From assembly GCA_041392765.1 (NCBI GenBank), contig JAWKLL010000001.1, positions 1 through 64,000 on the forward strand: a stretch of 64,000 nt of DNA. The letters are read 5' to 3'. A program made the position numbers and the translations under genes. The notes beneath the pieces were generated by a model. The model was not told the DNA's origin and made no database searches. It saw only the letters and a program-made list of their open reading frames with translations. The stretch comes from Lewinella sp041392765 (GTDB lineage: Bacteria; Bacteroidota; Bacteroidia; Chitinophagales; Saprospiraceae). Below, in pieces: positions 36,130-46,704 of this stretch (within the stretch, counting starts at the first letter, position 1; every line of letters starts with the position of its first letter).

Positions 36130-36507
36130 TTATTCCGCTACCTCTGTTTCAGAGGCAAGGGGCAAACGGTTTTCAACAATAAGCGTAACGTGGTTGCTGC
36201 GCTTGCGGATACGGTGTGCCCGTCCGTGAGGAGCAGGGCGGAAACGACGTATCATACCTGCTTCGTTCGCGTAAGCGGTTTTCACATACAGGTCATAATC
36301 GTCGGAGCTTTCCTGACCGTCCAATTTGTACTCCCAGTTAGCTACAGCAGAGACCAAGGCTTTTTCCAGCCAGATGGCAGCTTCCTGCTTGCTGAAGCGG
36401 AGGATGTTAAGGGCCTCGCCGACCTTTTTCCCGCGAATGTTGTCAACGACCAACCGCATTTTGCGGGCGGACATCGGCACACTCTTGAGTTTGGCTATTG
36501 CTTCCAT
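36130..36507 (-). CDS. rplV: 50S ribosomal protein L22
   Basis: 125 residues: M-S-A-R-K-M-R-L-V-V-D-N-I-R-G-K and the extended loop R-F-R-P-A-P-H-G-R-A-H-R-I-R-K-R. It lines the peptide exit tunnel. A slightly extended C-terminus (L-P-L-A-S-E-T-E-V-A-E). Confidence 0.97.
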   Translation of the reverse strand: MEAIAKLKSVPMSARKMRLVVDNIRGKKVGEALNILRFSKQEAAIWLEKALVSAVANWEYKLDGQESSDDYDLYVKTAYANEAGMIRRFRPAPHGRAHRIRKRSNHVTLIVENRLPLASETEVAE

Positions 36508-36527
36508 GATTCGATTAGTTAGCTTGA

Positions 36528-36794
36528 TTACTTACGGTTTCCTGAGTGGCCTTTGAAGCTCCGAGTAGGAGCAAATTCCCCCAGTTTGTGGCCTACCATG
36601 TTTTCTGTAACATATACAGGAACGTGGATTTTGCCATTATGCACGGCGATGGTCTCTCCTACCATATCAGGAATGATCATCGAAGCACGTGACCAGGTCT
36701 TGATTACTGTTTTCTTGCTGGACTCTTTGGACTTCTCTACTTTCGTGAGGAGTTTATGGAATACATAAGGCCCTTTGCGAATTGATCTAGCCAT
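36528..36794 (-). CDS. rpsS: 30S ribosomal protein S19
   Basis: 88 residues: M-A-R-S-I-R-K-G-P-Y-V at the start and H-K-L-G-E-F-A-P-T-R-S-F-K-G-H at the end. A 30S head protein that contacts S13 and the 50S bridge. Confidence 0.98.
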   Translation of the reverse strand: MARSIRKGPYVFHKLLTKVEKSKESSKKTVIKTWSRASMIIPDMVGETIAVHNGKIHVPVYVTENMVGHKLGEFAPTRSFKGHSGNRK

Positions 36795-36803
36795 CTCTAC
36801 CTG

Positions 36804-37637
36804 TTATTTTTGAGCGCCTTTGCGCTTTGAAATGATCAATTGGGTTGAGTGCTTCTTATTGTTGCGGGTCTTCTGGCCTTTCGCCATAATACCTGTACGT
36901 GAACGTGGGTGACCACCGGAAGCACGGCCTTCACCACCACCCATGGGGTGATCCACAGGGTTCATCGCAACACCTCTCACACGGGAACGGCGTCCGAGCC
37001 AACGGCTGCGGCCTGCTTTACCCAATACTTCCAAGCCGTGATCGGGGTTGGAGGTAGCTCCCATCGTAGCACGACAGGTAAGGAGGATACGGCGCAATTC
37101 GCCTGATGGCAGTTTTACAGAAGCATAACGACCTTCGCGTCCCATTAAGGTGCCATTAGTACCCGCTGAACGTGCCAATGCCGCACCTTTACCAGGCTGT
37201 AATTCAATGGCGTGAATAGCAGAACCCAATGGAATCTCGCTCAAGAACATGGTGTTGCCCACTTTGGGAGCAACGCCAGCACCTGACTCGATTTGATCGC
37301 CTACTTTCAGCCCTTGCGGGGCAATGATGTAGGTTTTTACACCATCGGTGTATTCCAGCAGTGCGATGAACGCTGTACGGTTTGGATCGTATTCGATAGA
37401 TTTAACCGTAGCAGCCATACCATCGCGGTTGCGCTTGAAGTCAATGATACGGTAACGGCGCTTATGGCCACCACCACGCTGGCGCACAGTCATCTTACCT
37501 GTGGCGTTGCGTCCACCTGATTTTTTCAGGGGCGCTAACAGCGATTTTTCCGGTTTGTCAGTCGTCAACTCTGTGAATGCGTTACTCACGCGAGTACGCA
37601 AACCAGGTGTTAGCGGACGATACTTTTTAACTGGCAT
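36804..37637 (-). CDS. rplB: 50S ribosomal protein L2
   Basis: 277 residues: K-K-Y-R-P-L-T-P-G-L-R, the OB/SH3 core with R-N-A-T-G-K-M-T-V-R-Q-R-G-G-G-H-K-R, and the signature G-V-A-M-N-P-V-D-H-P-M-G-G-G-E-G-R near the peptidyl-transferase centre. It is required for subunit joining. Confidence 0.98.
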   Translation of the reverse strand: MPVKKYRPLTPGLRTRVSNAFTELTTDKPEKSLLAPLKKSGGRNATGKMTVRQRGGGHKRRYRIIDFKRNRDGMAATVKSIEYDPNRTAFIALLEYTDGVKTYIIAPQGLKVGDQIESGAGVAPKVGNTMFLSEIPLGSAIHAIELQPGKGAALARSAGTNGTLMGREGRYASVKLPSGELRRILLTCRATMGATSNPDHGLEVLGKAGRSRWLGRRSRVRGVAMNPVDHPMGGGEGRASGGHPRSRTGIMAKGQKTRNNKKHSTQLIISKRKGAQK

Positions 37638-37727
37638 AATGGTTCAAAAGTCTTCCCGGAATCTCGGATGCAGTTACTCAACGACCAGACGAGCACTTGC
37701 GGATCACCACTCCGGGGGATTTATTAA

Positions 37728-38024
37728 TTAGATGTCTCCGAAGAAATCGATTTCTTCTCCTTTAGCCAGCGTCACGATTGCTTTTTTATAAGCAGGCTTG
37801 CGGCCGCGAAGAATACCCGACTTGGTCGTTCTTGATTTGGTCTTACCAGGAATAACTGCGGTGTTTACAGCCGCCACGTTTACTCCGTACATTGCTTCTA
37901 CAGCCTTACCGATCTCAACCTTGTTGGCGGAGCGATCTACTACGAAGCTATATTTACCGAGGCTCTCGGAGAGTTTCTCGGCTTTTTCAGTAATAACCGG
38001 CTTGATTAAAATTGGCTTTGCCAT
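37728..38024 (-). CDS. rplW: 50S ribosomal protein L23
   Basis: 98 residues from the second Met (M-A-K-P-I-L-I-K-P-V-I-T-E-K-A-E). Conserved Y-S-F-V-V-D-R-S-A-N-K-V-E-I and Y-G-V-N-V. At the tunnel exit it docks signal recognition particle and trigger factor. The C-terminal part is compatible with the family. Confidence 0.96.
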   Translation of the reverse strand: MAKPILIKPVITEKAEKLSESLGKYSFVVDRSANKVEIGKAVEAMYGVNVAAVNTAVIPGKTKSRTTKSGILRGRKPAYKKAIVTLAKGEEIDFFGDI

Positions 38025-38054
38025 CACTCTATGATTTCATGGGCGATGCCCCGA

Positions 38055-38681
38055 TTATGCAAAAGTTTCTTGAATCTTAGCTACTGCGCCTTCTGAAAGG
38101 ATCAGTGTCTGTGCGTTCATGATCTGATAAACGTTGAGGTCAGAAGCACGTGCTACGTCCGTTTTCTGGAGGTTGCGGCTCGACAACAATACGTGACGAT
38201 CTAGATCGGGAGTCACCATCAAGGTTTTCTGGCCTTCCAAGCTCAAGTTGCTGAGGATCGCTTTGAAATCCTTGGTGCGGGGTGCTTCCATAGAGAAGTC
38301 TTCCAACACGATGATGGAGTTGGTAGTAGCTTTTGCCGACAAGGCAGAGATACGTGCCAAGCGCTTCACCTTTTTGTTGAGTTGGAAGCTGTAATTACGT
38401 GGACGAGGACCGAACACTCGACCACCCCCGCGATACAATGGGTTATTGATATCGCCTTTACGGGAACCACCTGTACCTTTCTGGCGGTGCAATTTGCGGG
38501 TAGAACCCGCGACTTCACCTCTTTCCTTGGCTTTGTGCGTACCTTGGCGCTGATTGGCTAAGTACTGCTTGACAGCCAGGTACACCGCATGCTCGTTGGG
38601 CGCCTGACCGAAGATATCCTCAGACAGCTCTACGCTGCGTCCAGTCTTCTCGCCTTTGATATTTAAAACTTCGAGTTTCAT
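38055..38681 (-). CDS. rplD: 50S ribosomal protein L4
   Basis: 208 residues with the tunnel-lining loop K-L-H-R-Q-K-G-T-G-G-S-R-K-G and P-L-Y-R-G-G-G-R-V-F-G-P-R-P-R. In enterobacteria L4 autoregulates the S10 operon; no comparable leader is visible at rpsJ. Confidence 0.97.
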   Translation of the reverse strand: MKLEVLNIKGEKTGRSVELSEDIFGQAPNEHAVYLAVKQYLANQRQGTHKAKERGEVAGSTRKLHRQKGTGGSRKGDINNPLYRGGGRVFGPRPRNYSFQLNKKVKRLARISALSAKATTNSIIVLEDFSMEAPRTKDFKAILSNLSLEGQKTLMVTPDLDRHVLLSSRNLQKTDVARASDLNVYQIMNAQTLILSEGAVAKIQETFA

Positions 38682-38742
38682 CGCTACGGATTTATCTGGG
38701 TTTTCCCTCTGTTTTCAGCAGCGGGAAAATCGTTTTCAAAAA

Positions 38743-39363
38743 TTATTTTTCCAGGATAATGTAAGCTCCCTTATGGCCAGGAACCGCGCCTTTCACAAGG
38801 ATAAGGTTTTGCTCGGGGAAAATCTTCATTACCTTCAGGTTTTTGACCTTCACGCGGTCGCCACCATCGCGGCCTCCCATTCGCATACCCTTGAAAACGC
38901 GGGCAGGAAATGAACAAGCACCGATAGAACCCGGGGCACGCTGACGGTTGTGCTGACCGTGCGTAGCATCATTTACACCACGAAATCCGTGGCGCTTTAC
39001 AACACCCTGGAAACCTTTACCTTTTGAAACACCCACTGCATGGATGGTGTCGCCTTCGTTGAATACTTCATCAACGGTGACTGTTTCTCCTGCTTTTTTC
39101 TCCAGATTAGAATTGCGAAACTCTACCAGCTTGCGCTTAGGAGTTGTGCCAGCTTTTTCGAAGTGCCCTTGCAGGGGGGCAGATGTATTTTTTTCTTTGG
39201 CATCACCAAAGCCCAGCTGCAATGCTGAGTAACCGTCGATATCTTCGCCTTTCACTTGTGTGACTACGCATGGGCCTGCCTCAATAACCGTGCAAGCAAC
39301 GTTGCGGCCATATTGGTCGAAGATACTAGTCATTCCGACTTTTTTTCCGATAATTCCGTTCAT
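38743..39363 (-). CDS. rplC: 50S ribosomal protein L3
   Basis: 206 residues: M-N-G-I-I-G-K-K-V-G-M-T-S-I-F at the start and R-G-V-N-D-A-T-H-G-Q-H-N-R-Q-R-A-P-G-S-I-G, the loop that approaches the peptidyl-transferase centre. An early assembly protein. The 140-bp gap to rpsJ holds nothing recognised. Confidence 0.98.
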   Translation of the reverse strand: MNGIIGKKVGMTSIFDQYGRNVACTVIEAGPCVVTQVKGEDIDGYSALQLGFGDAKEKNTSAPLQGHFEKAGTTPKRKLVEFRNSNLEKKAGETVTVDEVFNEGDTIHAVGVSKGKGFQGVVKRHGFRGVNDATHGQHNRQRAPGSIGACSFPARVFKGMRMGGRDGGDRVKVKNLKVMKIFPEQNLILVKGAVPGHKGAYIILEK

Positions 39364-39503
39364 CGTTATCGAATTTTGTATGCCCCACCAAATACAAGCC
39401 TTTGAATAGACGTGGATGGTGACGCAAGGTCTTTATAGAAGCAACCTGCTAAGCAGGCTGTCTGATTCGATGGATAATATTGGAGCAAAGGGAAACCCCT
39501 TTA

Positions 39504-39812
39504 CTACGTCAACTTTACTTGAATGTCCACACCACTTGGCAGTTCCAGTTTAGACAGAGCGTCCACTGTTTTCTGTGTTGGGGTGTAAATTTCTATCAGT
39601 CGTTTGTGCGTGCGCAACTGAAACTGCTCCCGGGACTTCTTGTTGACGTGCGGTGAACGGAGCACGGTGAAGATTTGCTTCTCGGTGGGCAGCGGAATCG
39701 GGCCAGTTACGATGGCACCACTGTTTTTTACCGTTTTAACGATTTTCTCAGTTGATTTATCAACGAGGCTGTGGTCGTAAGAACGGAGCTTGATACGAAT
39801 TTTCTGATTCAT
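39504..39812 (-). CDS. rpsJ: 30S ribosomal protein S10
   Basis: 102 residues: Q-K-I-R-I-K-L-R-S-Y-D-H, P-L-P-T-E-K-Q-I-F-T-V-L-R-S-P-H-V-N-K-K-S-R-E-Q-F. A 30S head protein that also serves NusB-dependent antitermination. It lies 138 bp after fusA. Confidence 0.98.
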   Translation of the reverse strand: MNQKIRIKLRSYDHSLVDKSTEKIVKTVKNSGAIVTGPIPLPTEKQIFTVLRSPHVNKKSREQFQLRTHKRLIEIYTPTQKTVDALSKLELPSGVDIQVKLT

Positions 39813-39950
39813 GCCAGCTTCTAATTGTCAAGTTATAATTAAATGACGCCGGTACATTTTCACATTGGTGACAATGCACCGGCACCCTTTCATTTTTTGG
39901 AAATAGAGAACCACTTTTGGCCTCTTTTTTATCAAAAGCTCTGGTAAGGA

Positions 39951-42110
<2,160 letters not shown>

Positions 42111-42159
42111 GATGATTCCCCTTAGGGGCTTTAAAAAATGAAAGTAATAAGTCCAGAAA

Positions 42160-42627
42160 CTAAGCCTTAAAATGTGCGAAAGCCCTGTTGGCTTCGGCCA
42201 TTTTGTGGGTATCCTCTTTACGTTTTACTGCAGCACCTTCACCTTTGCTAGCTGCTATCAGTTCGGCGGCGAGTTTCTCGGCCATTCCTTTGCCGGAACG
42301 AGAACGAGCGAAACGGATCAACCACTTCATGCCGATAGACAGTTTGCGCTTGGCGCGAATTTCTGTTGGTATTTGGAAGGTAGCACCACCGATACGGCGT
42401 GAACGCACCTCTACTTGAGGCATAGCGTTGTTCAATGCTTTTTTCCAAACAGCGTGCTCGTCTGATTCAGTACGCTGCTTTATCAAATCCATAGCGTCAT
42501 AGAAAACACCGAAGGCAGTACTTTTTTTGCCTTCGAGCATCAACATGTTGACGAACTGGGTAACCATTGGGTCGTTGTAACGTGGATCAGCCGCGATTAC
42601 CCGTACTTTTGGTTTTCTTTTCCTCAT
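42160..42627 (-). CDS. rpsG: 30S ribosomal protein S7
   Basis: 155 residues from Met at 42625-42627 (M-R-K-R-K-P-K-V-R-V-I-A-A-D-P-R-Y). The frame is open another 25 codons upstream, but those do not resemble S7. Conserved R-R-I-G-G-A-T-F-Q-I-P and R-F-A-R-S-R-S-G-K-G-M-A. A head protein at the E site. Confidence 0.97.
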   Translation of the reverse strand: MRKRKPKVRVIAADPRYNDPMVTQFVNMLMLEGKKSTAFGVFYDAMDLIKQRTESDEHAVWKKALNNAMPQVEVRSRRIGGATFQIPTEIRAKRKLSIGMKWLIRFARSRSGKGMAEKLAAELIAASKGEGAAVKRKEDTHKMAEANRAFAHFKA

Positions 42628-42732
42628 AACTTTAATATCGTTGGGCGATGCCCGATTAGCGGTTTCTGCCGCTGTGTTAAAAAACGGCGATCCGGCGGGC
42701 AATACCCGTCGGATATGGAAACATAACGTTAA

Positions 42733-43107
42733 TTAGCTTTTTGGACGCTTAGATCCGTACTTAGAACGGCTCTTCTTGCGGTTGTTTACACCGGCGGTAT
42801 CTAATGCACCGCGTACGATGGTGTAACGCACACCTGGCAAGTCCTTCACACGACCACCGCGCACCAGCACGATAGAGTGTTCTTGCAGGTTGTGCCCTTC
42901 TCCTGGAATATATGCAATCACCTCGATACCATTGGTAAGGCGTACCTTGGCTACCTTGCGCAAAGCCGAATTCGGCTTCTTGGGAGTAGTAGTGTAAACA
43001 CGGGTACATACCCCACGTTTCTGTGGGCATGAATCCAATGCACGTGACTTGCTCTTAGTCACAATCTGTGTACGACCATGTCGCACCAATTGATTGATAG
43101 TAGGCAT
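42733..43107 (-). CDS. rpsL: 30S ribosomal protein S12
   Basis: 124 residues: M-P-T-I-N-Q-L-V-R-H-G-R, T-T-T-P-K-K-P-N-S-A-L-R-K-V, G-E-G-H-N-L-Q-E-H-S, D-L-P-G-V-R-Y. The lysines at the decoding-site loops (K-K-P-N-S; R-V-K-D-L-P) are wild type. The first gene of the super-operon, behind a strong promoter. Confidence 0.98.
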   Translation of the reverse strand: MPTINQLVRHGRTQIVTKSKSRALDSCPQKRGVCTRVYTTTPKKPNSALRKVAKVRLTNGIEVIAYIPGEGHNLQEHSIVLVRGGRVKDLPGVRYTIVRGALDTAGVNNRKKSRSKYGSKRPKS

Positions 43108-43186
43108 ACGCTTAATTACTTTTGAAATAAGTCGATTTCACAGTTCCTCGGTCATGCCAGAGGCCTACCTTGCGAAAAAGCGAACG

Positions 43187-43216
43187 CAAAGGTACGCTTT
43201 ATTCTTTGAAAAACAA
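43187..43216 (-). promoter_or_regulatory. Main promoter of the ribosomal super-operon
   Basis: Minus strand TTG (complement of 43214-43216), 19 nt, TACCTTTG (complement of 43187-43194), about 80 nt before rpsL. A near-ideal Bacteroidota -33/-7 pair. Confidence 0.75.
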
Positions 43217-43359
43217 GAGATAATGTAAATTTTTCAGAAAGTTTCGCGGTGTACTCCTTATAAATAGCCATCCAAAAGGGATGTAGCGCGAGAAAACAAG
43301 GCTGAACCCCGATTGTTCCCTGCTATTATTTGGAGATGTATGCGTTTGGCCGAGTGGAA

Positions 43360-43545
43360 TTTTTTTTCAAAACCCCTTTGCGCGAAGGATGGGAGCGGTG
43401 GGGCTGCCGATGCCAAGAGGCCGCCCCAGCCCGTAGGGCCGTGCCGCGGACAGCCTGACCCCGCCAGCCCTACATCGGCTATGATGCTTGCCACTTCGTT
43501 GGTGGGGCTGGCGGGGGCGCGCCCTTATAAAACTATTGAAGGCTT
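43360..43545. repeat. GC-rich palindromic element
   Basis: Much richer in GC than its surroundings. GACCCCGCCAGCCC near 43457 pairs with GGGGCTGGCGGGG near 43505, and AGGCCGCCCCAGCCC lies beside a shorter inverted partner, GGTGGGGCTGCC. It ends next to the stop of the small membrane protein gene and may serve as its terminator. Only one copy is in the window. Confidence 0.5.
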
Positions 43546-43549
43546 TTTC

Positions 43550-43984
43550 TTAAAACCAGCCAGCACCTAAGCCCCGGAAAGGCCAGGGTATGCTGACAAG
43601 GATGAGCACAAGCCCAATGAGGTAATAGTTGAAGATGGTTTTGTGCCCGGCGGCATCGCCCGCTTGTCGTTTGGCCTTGCTGTAGCCGATGGTGATGAGT
43701 ACGATGGCCAGCAGCATGAGGGTGATGTGCTCGACGGTGTAAAAGCGGAGGAGGCTGTCCTTCATAACACCTGAGGCGAACTGCACTTTGGGGCTAATGA
43801 AATAAAGCACCAACCCTATAACTAATTGCAGGTGGGTGAAAATCAACCCCAGCAGCGGCATCTTGCCCGAAGGGTAAGGCGTGCGCTTCGACCAGGCACT
43901 CCAAGCCATCGCAATAGCCGCCACTAAAAATAATAATACGAGCCAGCGAAGGCCAGAATGTGCGTGTAAAAGTCCGTTATACAT
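43550..43984 (-). CDS. Small four-helix membrane protein
   Basis: 144 residues with four hydrophobic helices (about 10-30, 42-65, 85-105, 120-138) and conserved-looking His in M-Y-N-G-L-L-H-A-H-S-G-L-R and T-V-E-H-I-T-L. The paired His could bind haem, as in cytochrome b-like families; this is inference. Proteins with this start are widespread in Bacteroidota and unnamed as far as I know. It lies 26 nt downstream of mutS and may be co-transcribed with it. Confidence 0.65.
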   Translation of the reverse strand: MYNGLLHAHSGLRWLVLLFLVAAIAMAWSAWSKRTPYPSGKMPLLGLIFTHLQLVIGLVLYFISPKVQFASGVMKDSLLRFYTVEHITLMLLAIVLITIGYSKAKRQAGDAAGHKTIFNYYLIGLVLILVSIPWPFRGLGAGWF

Positions 43985-44010
43985 TGCTTGATGTTTTGTT
44001 TGCGAAATGA

Positions 44011-46608
44011 TTAACTGTCCAACAACTGTTTAAGTTCATTGAGCTTCATCATGCACTCAATGGGAGTCATGTTATTTATTTGGAGGTCTTGGAGGGCAGA
44101 TTTGATTTGCCCCGCTAAGGGATCGACTGTTTCGAAGATACTGAGCTGCATAGCTTCTGTGCTGATCTGTGCGGTAGCCGGTTTAGCCGCCTTGGGGGTG
44201 CCTTTGGGGCTGTCGTCTTGGTCGATGTGTTTTTGCTCCAATTGGGTGAGGATGTGGTTGGCGCGAGCTACGATGGTGGAAGGCATGCCTGCCAGTCGAG
44301 CTACGTGGATACCAAAGCTGTGCTGGCTGCCACCCGCTGCGAGTTTGCGCAGGAAAATAATTTTGTTGCCCACCTCTTTTACCGACACATTATAATTATG
44401 TATGCGTGGGAATTTCTCTGCCAGTTCATTCAGTTCGTGGTAGTGGGTGGCGAAGAGTGTTTTGGGTCGGGCCAGTCCATTGTTGTGCAAATACTCGGCT
44501 ATGGACCAGGCAATGCTGATGCCGTCGTAGGTGCTGGTACCCCTGCCGATTTCGTCCAGGAGGATGAGGGAACGGTCGGAGATATTGTTCATGATGCTGG
44601 CCGTTTCGTTCATTTCTACCATGAAGGTGGATTCGCCGCTGGAGATGTTGTCGCTGGCACCTACACGGGTGAAGACCTTGTCCACTACACCGATGCGGGC
44701 GGAGCGGGCGGGAACAAAGCTGCCCATTTGCGCCAGCAGGCAGATAAGTGCCGTTTGGCGAAGCAAGGCCGATTTACCGGACATATTAGGCCCTGTGATC
44801 ATCATGACTTGTTGCGCCTCGCTGTCCAAGTAAACATCATTGGGGATATAGGCTTCGCCAATGGGAAGCTGCTGTTCGATGACGGGGTGCCTGCCTTCTT
44901 TGATGTCGATAACGAGGCTGTTGTCAATCTGGGGGCGGCAGTAGTGGTATTTGACGGCTACTTTGGCAAAAGACAGTAGGCAATCTAAGCGGGCGATGAG
45001 GGCGGCATTGCGCTGTACCTGTGGGATGTAGTTGGCCATATCCAGCACCAACTGCTCGAAGAGAAGCCTCAAGGTGAGCATTTTTTCTTCGGCACCGAGT
45101 ATTTTGTCTTCGAGTTGTTTGAGTTCATCGGTGATGAAACGTTCGCCGTTGGTGAGGGTTTGCTTGCGCACCCAGTCGGCGGGAACCTCGTTTTTGCATT
45201 TGTTGGTGACTTCGAGGTAATAGCCGAATACGTTGTTGAATCCGATCTTGAGGCTGCTGATGCCCGTGCGTTCTACCTCGCGTTCTTTGATATCGACTAA
45301 GCGGTTTCGACCGTTTTTCATGATGTCGCGCAGGTCGTCGAGTTCTGCGGAGAAGCCATCGGCGATGACACCACCTTTGGATAAATTGACGGGTGGATCT
45401 TCGGTGATTTGCTGCTGGATGGTACTTACCAGCGTGGGGCAATCATCCAAACCTTGTGCTATTTTGGCCAAGGCATCCACGCCTGTTTGTGCTAATTTTT
45501 CCTTGACGGCGGGGATGGCGGCTAAGGCTCGCTGGAGGTGCACTACCTCGCGGGGGTTGATTTTGCCGAGGGGTACTTTGGAGATGAGTCGTTCCAAGTC
45601 GCCCATCATGCGGATGTTGTCGCTCAGTTCCCGGACGGTTTCGGTGTGGAGGGTGAAGTATTCCACCACTGACAGTCGCCCTTCTATGGCGACGGGGTCG
45701 ATGAGGGGAAGCACCATCCACTTTTTGAGCAGCCGCCCGCCCATGGGTGAAATGGTGAGATCAAGCACCTTGATGAGGGGTACGCCATTTTCGTGGGGGC
45801 TGAACAGCAGTTCTAAATTGCGGATCGTGAATCGGTCGAGCCAGACGTATCGGTCGGGTTGTATGCGGCTAATGGCACGCAGGTGGCCGATGTTTTTATT
45901 TTCGGTAGTCTCCAAATAATGGAGGATGGCACCGGCTGCTATGGGGGCGAGTTCGAGATCGTCCACGCCGAATCCTTTGAGGGATTGAGTGCCGAAATGT
46001 GTCAGCAGTTTTTCGTGGGTATAGTCGGGGGAATAGACCCACTCATCTAAAGAAAAGAGGTGGAAACGTTCGCCAAACCGTTCTTGAAAGGCTTTCTTTT
46101 TGTCTTTCGACAAAATGATTTCAGAGGGTCTAAAGCTCTGAAGAAGTTTATCGATGTAATCGGGGCTGCCTTCGCTGACGAGGAACTCGCCGGTACTAAT
46201 ATCGAGCAAGGCGATGCCGATGGTATCTTTTTTGCCAAAGAAGAGGCTGGCCAGAAAGTTATTGGTTTTGTGGTCGAGGAGTTTGTCGTCCACGGCGAGG
46301 CCGGGGGTGACGATTTCGGTGACTCCTCGTTTGACGATTTTCTTTTCGGGGGAAGGTTTTTCCAACTGTTCGCAGATAGCGACGCGGTGTCCGGCGCGGA
46401 TCAGTCGGGGTAGGTACGTATCTAAGGCGTGGAAAGGAAATCCGGCGAGTTCGATGTCGCTACCGCCGTTGTTGCGGCTGGTGAGCACGATGCCGAGCAC
46501 TTGGGCAGTGAGTACAGCATCTTCGCCAAAGGTTTCATAAAAGTCGCCCACCCGAAACAGCAAGATAGCGGAAGGGTGCTTGGTCTTGACCTGAAAATAC
46601 TGCTGCAT
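44011..46608 (-). CDS. mutS: DNA mismatch repair protein MutS
   Basis: It binds mismatches and small loops and recruits MutL. The mismatch-binding Phe-x-Glu lies in R-V-G-D-F-Y-E-T-F. The ATPase has Walker A T-G-P-N-M-S-G-K-S and Walker B L-L-D-E-I-G-R-G-T-S-T-Y-D-G; the C-terminus is standard. The ATG at 46606-46608 gives 865 residues. The region upstream, read one frame off, gives S-K-K-A-D-T-G-K-T-G-K-V before T-P-L-M-Q-Q-Y-F, as MutS usually starts. The true start is therefore probably near 46657, with one or two bases lost in sequencing. Confidence 0.96.
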   Translation of the reverse strand: MQQYFQVKTKHPSAILLFRVGDFYETFGEDAVLTAQVLGIVLTSRNNGGSDIELAGFPFHALDTYLPRLIRAGHRVAICEQLEKPSPEKKIVKRGVTEIVTPGLAVDDKLLDHKTNNFLASLFFGKKDTIGIALLDISTGEFLVSEGSPDYIDKLLQSFRPSEIILSKDKKKAFQERFGERFHLFSLDEWVYSPDYTHEKLLTHFGTQSLKGFGVDDLELAPIAAGAILHYLETTENKNIGHLRAISRIQPDRYVWLDRFTIRNLELLFSPHENGVPLIKVLDLTISPMGGRLLKKWMVLPLIDPVAIEGRLSVVEYFTLHTETVRELSDNIRMMGDLERLISKVPLGKINPREVVHLQRALAAIPAVKEKLAQTGVDALAKIAQGLDDCPTLVSTIQQQITEDPPVNLSKGGVIADGFSAELDDLRDIMKNGRNRLVDIKEREVERTGISSLKIGFNNVFGYYLEVTNKCKNEVPADWVRKQTLTNGERFITDELKQLEDKILGAEEKMLTLRLLFEQLVLDMANYIPQVQRNAALIARLDCLLSFAKVAVKYHYCRPQIDNSLVIDIKEGRHPVIEQQLPIGEAYIPNDVYLDSEAQQVMMITGPNMSGKSALLRQTALICLLAQMGSFVPARSARIGVVDKVFTRVGASDNISSGESTFMVEMNETASIMNNISDRSLILLDEIGRGTSTYDGISIAWSIAEYLHNNGLARPKTLFATHYHELNELAEKFPRIHNYNVSVKEVGNKIIFLRKLAAGGSQHSFGIHVARLAGMPSTIVARANHILTQLEQKHIDQDDSPKGTPKAAKPATAQISTEAMQLSIFETVDPLAGQIKSALQDLQINNMTPIECMMKLNELKQLLDS

Positions 46609-46679
46609 GAGGGGCGTCCACCTTACCCGTTTTCCCTGTATCTGCCTTTTTGGACAATGGTCGATGGTTTTGTTTCAGG

Positions 46680-46687
46680 CAAAGATA
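46680..46687 (-). promoter_or_regulatory. mutS promoter -7 box
   Basis: TATCTTTG on the minus strand, about 25 nt before the proposed mutS start near 46657. Confidence 0.55.
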
Positions 46688-46704
46688 AGAGAGATTATGG
46701 CAAT

